Source: Echinococcus granulosus
Taxonomy: Eukaryota > Platyhelminthes > Cestoda > Cyclophyllidea > Taeniidae
Reading direction: 5' to 3'
Assembly (NCBI RefSeq): GCF_000524195.1
Contig: NW_020170389.1
Coordinates: 1,327,666-1,391,665, forward strand
Length of the DNA stretch: 64,000 nt
Positions 1 through 12,100 of the stretch are shown here, in pieces. The translations under genes and the position numbers were made by a program. The first letter of the stretch is position 1. Each line of letters opens with the position of its first letter. Under the pieces are notes generated by a model. It did no database searches, was not told where the DNA came from, and saw only the letters and a program-made list of their open reading frames with translations.

Positions 1-3000
1 ACCTAGTATTGCTACTATTGTGCTTTTTGAAGATTTTGTGCATTCAATTTTTTACATCTGCATTGCCATTTGCTACCATTTTTGAGAGCAATTTAATTTT
101 GAGGTTATTTTCGTCAGGAGAATCGTCTAGCAAAATCCATTATTCAAATCTTTGCGCTATTAAAATTATTATAGCAATTCTGTAGTGAAAATTTTTGAGC
201 ATTTAAATCTTCGGTTAAATCTTCGGTCATCGTTGTCACTCAGTCTCCTACCTTTTTGACCATTTAGACAGTTTATGGTAACTCCAGTTTTTGAAGCATT
301 TAAAAATTTTATCGCTGAGATAGAATAAATACACTACGCTCCCAATCCAAACAATCTCAACCAATTGTGGACTCTTCTACAGTCTGGGTGTTATTTCAAG
401 TTTCAACCGTCAGAGCCTTGCCGAGTACCTCTTTTTCAGCACCTCTGCAACATCTGTTCTGGGGGCCTCGAGTGTTGAGGAGAGGTGGCAGTGGGAGGCA
501 AGGGGGAGGGAGTAGGTGGAGGTAACGGAGAGCCGCAGAGAATCGACCACGGGCACTAGTCAGGCAACGCAATTTATCAGAGCTGGTAGTTGAATAACGA
601 TGCCCCTGTCCACGCCGCCTGAGAGGTGTACATTTAATTAACATTAGGACGCAAAAACGTGTCTGCGCCGGAACTGAGCAGGGAGGTAGAGGGAGAGAGG
701 ATGTGCTTTATGCCCAAATGGCCCATTAGTCCACCCTACTCAATTCATGCCGCTTAGTTAGTTAGCTTCTCCGGTTGTGTCTGCTGTATGTATTTGCGTG
801 TTCTAATGCAGTGCGATGAGTGGACAAAACGACCTGATGCCTCATTAACACGCCCCTCAAAAAGCGTAATTAATACAAAAAAGCTAGATTATTCATTAGT
901 TACCCTTCGAATCATGCAATGCTAAGCGTATGTCATGTGCAGAAGTTACCTCCATGGATAAAGGCATTTTTTGCCCCACTTTGACTAGTTTTACCAAATT
1001 GCTTTTTTATTCTCCATTTATAACCTTGAGCCTAGAGACGCTTACTTATTTTTAGATTATGCACTTAAGAGCTTAGAGAAAAACCAAACACCGAAGCTCA
1101 TATATAGGATGCTTTAAAGGTATTTCCTTGTTATCTTTCAATTATGTGCGGTATGACAAGCGTCTGGCAATGGGAGGTATTACAACGAAGTCTGTCATAA
1201 AATTAGCCGTACTTGCGCATTCTTCGCGCGAATTTTCGCTTCAAGTCGGCTACTTTTATTAGGTGCACCATCAATAGACGCAACCTTGTGTTCCGTCTTC
1301 CTTTGATGAAAGTGTCCTATTTCCATGCGCTTAAATTTACCGAGAACTTGTTCACCTTTTACGCAAATACCACCAGTCAAAATTATTACTGGTGTTATAA
1401 AATTAGAATGGTTCACTATCGTTAAAACATTTGGCTGTCTGCTAAGGCAGATAATACATCGGTGGATTGCTTTCAGATGTCAAGAGCTAGACAGCAATTG
1501 ACACCCTTTGTGTTCAGTTTACAACTGCGTACCGATAATGACGTCATCTCTCACGGGCCTGTAGATACTTACCTCGGTAAATTGGCATTGCGATAGCGCC
1601 TTCTGCAATGAAAATGGGTCCAAAATTTTGACAGATGTCTAGAAGTAACTAAGATTGCAAACGGTTTTTTTATTTCCTCAGAAAATGTCGCAAGGATCCA
1701 CCTGAAGATTTGCCGGTCGTGAGTGAGAAAAATCCGAATGGTCCAAATTGGACACAGTCTAAATACATTTGTGACATCAACTCCATTCTTTTCCGCTCAG
1801 CAATACTCTTTTGAAAACCTAGGCATTTCTTGTGCTTCGTAAAATTAGCCTTCTTTAATTCATAGATCTTTGACTATGTAATGTCAAAAATGATAAAGAT
1901 AACACGGAACCCATTTATTGTCAAATGCCCAGTCAAATAAAAAAGACAAAGGTAAACCATTTGTATCGTTATGCTGTTGGAGATAGATTTTTACACGTTC
2001 CGAACTTAATGTAAAGCATTTTGTATTGCCAAAATCACTTTTTTTGGATGCTCCTTTAAAAGGATTTAGAAGACTTTGATACACCACATAGTCTTTGTTT
2101 ATTTCCTCTTTTCTCATATGTCAACAGGAAGTTAATTGTCAGGATTAATTCCACGAATAAATAGCTGCCATTTGCGAATTTATTTCCCATAGATGCATGT
2201 TAACAGACATATATTGCAGCACAAAATTATCGCTTAATTAATGGTCAGCTGCAAAGTGATGGTACAGCAGGAATTAATGTCGCTCCCGAATGCCAACTAC
2301 TGGTACTTGCTAATGACCTCAAAAATTGTTTCTAACAATGTCAATAAATATGGACATTACATCTTATCATTTTAGTCGGGAAACATATTTTGCCCTCGAA
2401 TACATCCCATTGCTTTATGGAACCTTTTTTAGATAAATGAAATGAATTAACCTCTATCGTCCACAATGATGGGCTTAATGCAATGCAGGTCATTATTTTC
2501 TGTCCTCTTTTCCATCGGTTAGGTATATTTATGAGGCGATGTTTCCAAAATCCTACAATTCACTCAAGCGACGGTTGCCAATCCTTCGCGGGGAGAGCGA
2601 TTTTTAGTCGCTGATTCATGTTGGCGTTCAAAATACCTGCAGTTTGTATTAAACTAGCCGTTGTCCCAGAGTGCCATACAATATTTGTTTTCAGCACTCG
2701 ACGAAAATCAATAGTTTCAACATATTCTTGCAGAGAGAAAGTGACATGACCACAGGCATCGGATTCACTGACCTTAATGTTTGAAGATTTTTTATAAGAT
2801 CTCGATATATGACTGAAGGCATGTAATCTTAAATGTGTCCAAAGTTATGGGAATGCCTAGTGGTAAAAGCATTCCGTCCCTTTTCTGAGTTGATGAACTA
2901 GGTACCTCACTACATGGATGTCTGCCAGTCTGCCGAGAACCCGGGACTTGGTAGTTTGACAGCAGTTGCGATTAAAAACCCCATCGGCTTAGTACTGTTG

Positions 3001-4280
3001 CTGGCTAATGCTATTTACAATCACTTTTCCTAGCTAGCAGCACTGCGAATGCCCTCCATTTATTGTTGTGTCGGTGTTGACGTAGGAGCACATTCAGTAT
3101 GGGAAATTAGCTCATCCCATGGATCTTAGCGCTAATGAGAAAATTGGCCAAATAGCACTTACATGCACCTAGTTTATGCCTAAAGTGGGCATTTATTTTA
3201 CTGCCTCTCAGCCAAATGCCGTAGTCCTCCCTGCTCGGTGTTTTTTCCTGTGTACTCAATTGTATGGTAGTTCAGGGATGGGTTTACAAAACCGCTGTCT
3301 AAATTGTGATAAAGTGATGCGCTTAAAATTTTGCGAATCTGCCAAGTTCCATCCGAGTTAATGTTTGTGTGGGATTTGTGCACGGATGTTTGATAAACAT
3401 TTCTGTGGCCTTTATGTCATAGGCTAGCGTTGCTTTAAAGCCGTCTAGACACTGTCATCTAGCAGCTGTCGATGCTGCGTAATTTAGGTTGGCAAAGCCG
3501 CATCAGACATCCAGGGGGCTGTAATCAAAAAAGTAATAAAATTTAACTTTAATAGGTGTTTAAATGGCAACCGGTCGAAAATAGATGAAAACTGCGAAAA
3601 AATAAGCGCAATCATGTACTCTCTGTGAAGAAAATTTCCCATTTTTTGAATACTAGATATTCGCGATTTTTTTGATGACTTTTACCGCCTTTTGAAATAG
3701 TACGTAATAATAATGCACACGAAACAATGTAATTATAGTGTTCCCTTTGAATTCGATAAGAGATCTTGGTTTTCTGTGAAAAAGTTCCGTTTGAAACTTT
3801 GCCACAGATATTCCTTTCAACTCCAAGTGAACTTCAAAAATCTACCTTCGTTCTTTTATTATCCCGGATTTAATTACATTTAAGTTTCTTTAATTCAAAC
3901 ACGCAGTCATTTGTCCAGAAGTTGTGTTTCAATCCATAAACTTACTTCAGTTTAGTAAAAGTTTTTTATATGACCATAAGATTTATCAGGGTATTCTGGG
4001 CCCACAATTATTGCTACCAAAGGACCAATCATATTAATTTATTCGCTCTTCATTTCGAGATATACTAAAGCACCCGTATGGGAGCATTATATTAATTTGA
4101 ATTTTCCGACTTTCAGTTATTCGAATGTGTAAGCTGCCAATTTAAGACATTTCGCTACCCAGACCTCGATTATCCATAGCAGTAGGTACATGAGAAGGCA
4201 CAGATACCCGAAAAAATAAGAACTGTGTCTTTAGCGCCATGAACCTTCCCTTAGTACGACAGAAGACACAATGCCCTGCC

Positions 4281-4408
4281 AGAATGTGAATTGAGGACCA
4301 ACAGAAGGGCTCGGGGCTACTAGGGTAGCCCGCAGGCCAGGCTGCCCAGCTGTGGTACAGTGACTGAGCCCTAGGTGGGCCGTTACCAAAATTGAGGTTT
4401 AAACAAAT
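4281..4408 (-). repeat. Dispersed repeat copy 1 (reverse)
   Basis: Shares the order of blocks found in seven other places: a GGGCTACT-like block, a CCAGGCTGCCC-like block, a GGTACA box, then GCCC-TA-GTGGGCC and ACCAAAAT-GAG. Copies facing the other way carry the complementary blocks. Identity is judged by eye and is clearly below 90 percent. Confidence 0.7.
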
Positions 4409-7400
4409 AACTAAAGTATTTTAGGGGCTGTATTTGGCAAAGAAACAGATTATTTAAGATGTCAAAGGATGAAACTACGATAGCAAGGAAACAATTCACT
4501 AACAAAAATGACCGACTTTAGTGAGAAAACGTGGGTTTACTTACTTGGTGGTCCATGTTACCGCTTTTCTGTCATTTGAATAATGGGTAGAATTAAGAAA
4601 GCACTACTCTAGACATAATATATGCAGAACGACTGCCTAGCCGTTGTCTAAGTTAGCTAACCAAAAGTTGAATTATGGTGATTGTGGTACTGCAGACTCA
4701 AAACGGAAGAAACTAAATTACAATCCACATATATTTCGAATAATTTGCCTTTTAATGCCAAAATGTCTCTTGACAGAGGTACATCTGTATTACAAACGGA
4801 AAACCAACAAAATTTTGTAGAGGATTGCGAACATAGTGGATAAGTTATGGCCAAATAATCGAAGGTTGGCTGTACATAGTTTCCAACCCAATCTAAGAAT
4901 GGTCAAGTCTGCTTTCCAATTACTACTCGTAGATCAAATTATTGCATTGTGCTTTTGAGTTCTACTGTTCATCAGTGCCTAATCTGCGGTACCAATAGAA
5001 AAGCACACAAGATTGTTGGTAAATTAATCCTTAAGCCTCGAGTCATGACAGAACATCTTTTTCCGTGGTGAGACTTTTTGACATACATGAGGAACAGAGG
5101 GGGAGGTGAATTGATTCCTGGGGTGATGAAACATTAGGCACGTTTTCGATTTTTTCCTCGCCGCAACGAGAAAGGCAGAGGCTGGATGTGGCACGATAGC
5201 ATCTAGTCCTCTCTCCCAATGTGCGTGTCAGTTGTCTGTGTATGCCCATGCATGCTAATGAGAGGGCATTCTACTCTTCCTCCTCCCTCCATTTCCCCCA
5301 CATTGTCGCTGCGTTTTTTCAACCACTCCCCCTCCCACCTCTCCCAAAACTCGTTTATGAGTTAACATGCTTCACACCAGCGTCATGTTATCCTGACACT
5401 GCCGTGATTAGCAAACCATCTTCGCTTAGCTGCCATAATTATTATAAATTGTGCAATGTTAATTTAATTTACTCAACAAGAATTGGAGTTAGTTCGAGCT
5501 AAGTGATTGATCAACGCCAAAATGCATTGATATCCCATATTTTCCCTTATGGAATATTTTCTAAGGCAAAATTATGCATTTTAAGGAGAAGTGCTTAACA
5601 CGTACTACTTTCATCTACTTTACTGAAGATGATTCCACTTTATTTTTATATGGGTGAGAGTTCTTTCTGGTGAAATAACTCAACGCTAACGGTTATGTGC
5701 TTCCGGCAAACTTTCTTCTCAGTACTTCTGAATTTTAATTACTGTGGTATTTCAAGGTCGTTGTTGCTGGCTCCTGACCTCAGAGGTAATGCTAATTGGA
5801 TGTCATGTTCACTTAAGGAGTGAAAATTGGTTCTTCACTCCTCACCTCTCTGTCTGCCTTGACGGACATGAAAGCTAAAACACGGTGGAGTATAACCGTA
5901 TTTACTTTCGTGTCATGTAAAATGGAAAGCTTTGGGAATCATTTATTTGCTTAAAATTCTTATTTCCGAACAATCTAATTTGTCCAAAGTAGGGTATCCG
6001 CTGAAACATTTGACATTTAAATGTGTTAACATACCAAAAAAGTTCGTGTGGTTTCGATTTGATTATGATAATGTATGACTTTCCGTCTTGTTTGGCGTGA
6101 GTGATGAAACAATTTGTTTACACGTGCATCAGCGAGAAAGGGAATATCGTAGTGGAAGCATCAAATAAGTACTTTCATTTTGTTCTTCACACATTTTACG
6201 TTGCAAAGCGAGCCATCTTTAGATCGTCCGCTGACTGACTTGTGACGAAAAATTACTTTTCTATCACAATTTTAAGCGAACGATTATATCATTTGTTATT
6301 TTCAAACAATCCATTCACTATCTACCCCACATTTACGAGACACGCACCATCCCATCTCCACAACGCCAAGCCTTCTGTTCGGTGGACTGCAATGAGGTTG
6401 TTCATCATAAATAACATGCTGGAGACCAAACATTTACGACTGAAACCTATCTATCCGGTTTGATATAAATCCTTTGGTTGGAATGAAGTCCTCGTCTTAC
6501 TTAAATGGACGTGGACATCTGATGCAGCTGTGCAATCAAAAGCTTACAGTGCACTTAAATGAACAAAAAAAGGTATTTATTAAACCGACTCGCTTTTTTT
6601 GATGACGGAGAATTAATGTTTCTTTTCTAAAACTGTAAACTAATACAAGTTTCGGTTTTTGGATTACCGCTACGAAACTCGTGATAATTTATGGAAGTGA
6701 AGCAGCACGATTCACGTCCTGATACGTTTTTGTAACAATACTAAATGAAAATTCATTGCCATAGATTGATAGGACATTTAAAGTACATGCCTTCTTCGAA
6801 AGAAATGCCTTCTTCTAATATCAGTCGAAACGCCCTTTTATCGCGTTGGGAGCGAATTCTCCATTGCGGCATTTTCGCTCTAAGGTATCCCCGTGTTTCC
6901 GCCCAGTAGCGTGCAGTGCGCTTGCGCGTGTGCCCACAACCTGACAGCAGCTGTGTTTGGGATGACGACTAATTAACCCTTACTTGACCTGTTTAATGGC
7001 GGTGTTGTTATTTTTCCAGCAGGCTGAGGCCCAACGAGGCAGGGACAACTGTTGTGTCGTCCCGGTGTTCGGACAAAAGGGAATGCGGGTGAGAGGTCGC
7101 GTTTTCCCTCTCCCTCTCCTCTTCCCATTCTCTCTACCTCCCCCCACTTCGTTAGCCCCCCACGTAAGCTAGCATATTTGTCAAGGATGTTGGAATAAGT
7201 CAACACAGACGTTTTGCCATGACAATTTTGCAGTCGATCGTCAGTTTGGGGAATGTGAAGGTCTTTGAGAGCATTCTTGACAAAATGATGCGGTGTATAT
7301 TGGATCTAAAAAGTGCGCCTTTATTGTTGCGTACAAACGTAGTTAAATTCGGCCATACCTTACACTTTTATTTTCATGTTAATTGTGCCTGTAACCTACA

Positions 7401-7900
7401 AGTTGGAACTTCCACATTCTGAAAGCGAATACTAGAAGAGCACCAGCAGTAACAGCCCACGCATTTCAAGGGCAACACCTAAATCATTTCAAATCTAACA
7501 CTTGAAGATTGCCCCAAAATTAAAAGCACATTTTGTCGAAATACGACTTTTTGCTATTTCATTTTTACTGTCAACACAATTGCAATTTGTTACTTAGGAT
7601 GATGAACTTAGCACCAAAGTGCCAAGAATTAAGGAGTTATTTGATAGTTTGCTAGACTGTCACAGTAACATTAACTCTGACCACATGAAAACCATTGGAA
7701 ATTTTTTTCAAAATAAAATGTGCACCCTTTCCACTATCCACTTCCAAAGGCTCGAGATCACGGCGACCTTTGTTTGAAGTATGATTTCAACTACAGGTTT
7801 GGTAGTAGCCAAACCCTAGCTGTTAAATTTTGCGGAATGAAATTCGATTTACATAAAACAAGTCATTCGCCTTTTTCATTCCGTTCTACATGCTCCGCCA

Positions 7901-7988
7901 CACAAATTAATTCTGCAAGTTAAAAATATGTAACTTGCTGCACAAATTAATTCTGCAAGTTAAAAATATGTAACTTGCTGCACAAATT
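7901..7988. repeat. 40-bp tandem duplication, two copies plus 8 bp
   Basis: Bases 7901-7940 are repeated exactly at 7941-7980, and 7981-7988 begin a third copy. Each unit holds an 8-bp perfect inverted repeat, GCAAGTTA and TAACTTGC, around an 8-nt spacer (7915-7938 in the first copy). Exact identity suggests a recent duplication or an assembly artefact. Confidence 0.95.
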
Positions 7989-9166
7989 TAACGACGAGGC
8001 CTGCTTGAGAGAGACGCAAGTTGCTGTTGTTGCTATGTTGTTGTTTTATATTCCGCAAACAGACTGCTAATTGAAGACGTAAATTCAAAAAGGATGCGGA
8101 TTTTAAAACTGCGCTGACAAGCGGCCTTGCTGTTGGGTGCGAGAAAATGAATAAAATTTAATGTTATCACAGGGTTAGAACTGAAGAGATGGCGATCGTG
8201 CACTGCATATATCATTAATGCACCGTACCTAAGCTAGCCAATTTTAACTTCATAAAGCACTCTAAAAAGTTGCCTGGTTAGTAGAATAGTTAAGCTGTGC
8301 CCTTAAATTCTTCATGCAACTCGCTAACTACGTAAATTTCGTTTCTGGCTTAAAATAACTTAGTTATATTGACGTCGAGATCTGGTTTTGTGTGACACAT
8401 ACAGGGAGTTGACAAATGCGATTTATGGGAGTTTGTATTTAATATTCCCCCGTTAAGACTAAAATAAGGTATTTAAGTGTTGACATATTTTAAAATCACA
8501 CAAAAGCTTTAGTGGTGGCGCATGCGCCTGCCGTCAACCATCAACAAATTGTTCGTGAATACTTAAGGTAAAATTCTTCGCTTTGTTTCAAGGTTTCGGG
8601 AACACTATTTTCTCGCAGTTTTGGCAATTTAATCCATTTGCCTGATTGGGGATTATTTTTGGGTGCCTTTATACATAATGTGCATTATAAAGTTCATTCA
8701 TTCCACTAATTCAATGTCCGCTTATCGCATGTATCCGGCTTATTTTTTATGAATGCAACACACCAGTTATGCAGCTATTAACTAAAAAAAGCTCTGAATT
8801 TTTAATCAAACCATTTAATCCTAATGTATAAACTGCCGAACGTATAATTTACTATAAGAGGCAATCTGGCCAGTAAAATGCCCCAAATAACAATTTCGTC
8901 CCACCAAAGTGACCTCAACTGCTTTCATCAAAGTGAATTATTTGCCAGTAAAATTGTGATTTTCATAAATAAATCACACCGATGTCACTGGCAAACAATG
9001 CAGTGATATAATTGTGGCCAGAACTTGACATCTCTCACCAATTGGCCATTAGTGCGCGTGTCAAAATTTTCAACCAATCCGCGTTCGCCAAAGTGGAAAC
9101 GGCAGTGGTGGTGGCAGGGAATCGGCCAATTTCCCGGCAAGATAAATAGCCTTTCTGCGTCCAAGT

Positions 9167-12100
9167 ATGGTCCAAACGACACTCATCATGTTCCACTTTG
9201 AACAGGATTTCTCTCACCTAATTAACGGGGCACCACCCAACAACCTGCTTCAACAAGCACTTATTGGAGCTCAAAAGCGGTCTTCTGAACAGGAGGGTAG
9301 TTTATCCAGCGCATTTGAACCAGTGCCGCAATTACAGCAGGTCGGTGCAAACGTGCATGAGTTTTACCACCTCCTAGAGATCTTCTTCACCTGCGTTCTG
9401 AAGGCACGAGGCAAGGTAGACGTGCCGCGGGAAACCATTGGAACGTCAAATCGAATTATTTGGCCTCCACCCCCCCCACCACCACCATTTCCCGCTTCGA
9501 GTTCCTCGTCTCAACTTCCTTCTCCTTCGATTTCTTTCCCAAAGAAAGCAATTTCTGGTAGTGAGGAGTCAAGAGAACAGCCGGAGGAATCTGTTAATCA
9601 GCGCGAGTTTACAACACCCGCTTTGAATTCTCTCATCGAAATGACGCTATCCAAAACCTATCAGCTAGGTAATACGAATGATTCGCCAAAGGGTAAGAGG
9701 AGGTATTTCCCATGGCCCTATTCCACAAACACAAATTTAGAGTAATAACATCTAAAACATCCCCTAAATTCAAGTCGATAAGTATTTTCCTTTGGCATAC
9801 TGAGTTCAACAATTATAACGATAAAGTGTCCACACGGGAAGCTCGATCGTTACAAAAGATGGTAATTTTCTCATACCCCGCACCAATTAGTCTAGTCAAC
9901 AAGTTGTTAGTAGAATGTACGTGAGCTGTGCATATCATGGCATACCAGCCGTGGATTCTGTGCAGCAAACAGCTGCAAGATCACGCAAACCGCGACATGA
10001 AAGGGTAAAAGTTCCATCAACTTAAAAGTACCGCCTTATTTGCCGCAGGCCTAGGCGACTGAATTCTCAAACCTCTCATTCCTTTGCTTGATTAACAGAC
10101 GAACAATTATTTACGCCTTTCTTACTTACCATTGCATTTTACAGTTCATGGTCGATGGATTTTTAAAGCTAGCAGTTTGGTTGCGAAATAATACATTACC
10201 TCACTCTTTCATGTTTCGGAATTTAATGTGTTTCGCTAATAGACTACTTGAGAGAGGTCATTGGTACGATCGTGAATATTATTTTTTCTTCGTTGTAGCC
10301 AAAACATGTCAAAAGCAAGTATCTGGGGCCTCAATGACAGGAGAGTTAGGCTCGGGAAGTGGAACGAGTAGTCGAGCACCGAAGAGACGCAAGACTCGCA
10401 CTACTTTCACTTCCTTTCAACTAGCAGAGCTGGAAGTGTACTTCAGCAAACAGAAGTACCTTACTCCTGCCGACAGAGATCAGATTGCTGGTGAATTGGG
10501 ACTCTCAAGCACTCAGGTATGAGACAGCGTAACGGAAGATTAGGATCTAAAAGGAGGCTAATGCCTCAACTTAAATGTTTTTCTAATTCTTAAGCATATG
10601 TATAACGCCAGCCTAGTCTAGATCTTTTGAGTTTCTACACGTGATCTACTTATGCCAGGCTGATTAAGACCAGTTTAATACACAGGGTTTTGAGGTTTTA
10701 AAGCTTCCCACTATTGTGAACCTGCATGTTGTTCATACTTGCTCATTTTTATCTGGATGGTTTATTTATTGCATTATGTGTTAACCAAAGACCACATTTA
10801 CTATTAACCTGTTTGATTGAGCAACAATTTTAATGACTGCATAATTTTAGACCTCGTCATTTACTAGTTCTTCCTTTCCTAATGATTTAAATTATCAACA
10901 CTTTAATTTAGGGTGAATGGCATCCAAACACCTTCTAAATTTCCTTCGGAATGTGCTAGTAGCACACCAAACCAAAACACCTTTGAAATGTGCTGTACAC
11001 TCATTCTACAGCACTTTAAAATATCCAAGACTACCAAATTAAGTCAAGCGGAGCCATCAGTCATACCTGTTACGAACATCTTTGTAATGGTTCTGCTTTG
11101 TCTTAATTTTAAAAACGACGGCCAAGTTATGCCCACTTACGCTGGTGTTTTTCAGGACGACAAATTGTTAATGCTGTCATCGCTTGCTAGTATTTCAGCC
11201 TGGTTTTTTTCCACACAAAGTCAAGACAAACACGCATCAGCAAATGGGGAGGCAAGGGAAAACAGTTTTACATGCTCAAAAAGTAGACTAGCCTTTGTTT
11301 TTCACCTTGGCTGGGTGTAGTGGGTCTAACTTAGGTCTCTCCACCCCAATTCCACCACTAAAGGCATAGGCTTTACTAATTTACGCATACTTTGTCGGTC
11401 AGTATAGGCTTTGCTGTCTCTACCGCCTCGATTTTCATTCCCTATCCGATAGAAAAAGCAAGACAGGAGTAAAAACAAAAAATATCTTCCGCACTTGTCC
11501 TGTCGCTCTTATTATCATGGCCTTGGGGCGCTTTTGAAGCATATTAAGTTGAGAAATACATGTCTAGGCCTAAAGAGTCAGATGAAAATCTCACCGCACA
11601 TACGGACAGAAAGCTGGCCCAACTCGTTGCTCCCGGTAACGGATAATATTACAACTCCCGCTTGTTCTAATGCAGCCCCAATTGCCATCATTCTATAATT
11701 TTTCCTTCAAAGGCCACTCCGTTCCCTTGGAGTAAATTTGTAACGTCTGTATGGGACGCCACACATATGTGACAATGCTAAGGCGTTAACCAAATTACAC
11801 TCTTCATCATTCAGCTTTAAAACGCGTACTTGAAACGGAAAATAAGTATTTAGGTAATGAAAGTGGTAATAATCGCGTGCATTGTACGAAAATTGCTGTG
11901 GAATTCACTTAAAACAGTTGTAGGAGTACGAGAGCTCTTATGGATTGTAACGATTTTACTTTTATGTTTAACAGATAACTATCATGCAAAGTATTCGTAA
12001 AAAAATCTTTTTTAACAATGATGAGATGCTTTGTCAGTGAACGAGCATTTCGAAAAAAGGTTTTTGGAATTTTGAAAAGTGGATGCTAAGGAAAGTCTTA

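Larger units (their letters stand above)
1..9166. other. Long gene-free 5' region of the LBX locus
   Basis: No exon with family resemblance or coherent splice phase is seen here; open frames are short and lie in AT-rich DNA. The stretch holds a reverse-oriented copy of a dispersed repeat (about 4281-4408), a 40-bp tandem duplication (7901-7988) and pyrimidine-rich patches near 5270-5350 and 7100-7150. TTAATTAA or CTAATTAA boxes at 634, 2234 and 6969 match the core bound by many homeodomains. A large non-coding upstream region is usual for developmental homeobox genes, so regulatory elements and an untranslated first exon may lie here, but none can be assigned. Confidence 0.6.

Noticed and set aside
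7901..7988. Possible CRISPR-like direct repeat
   Set aside because: Only two adjacent units without spacers, in a eukaryotic sequence.
10913..11320. 135-codon plus-strand frame in the LBX intron
   Set aside because: No domain, no splice context and ordinary AT-rich composition; probably chance.
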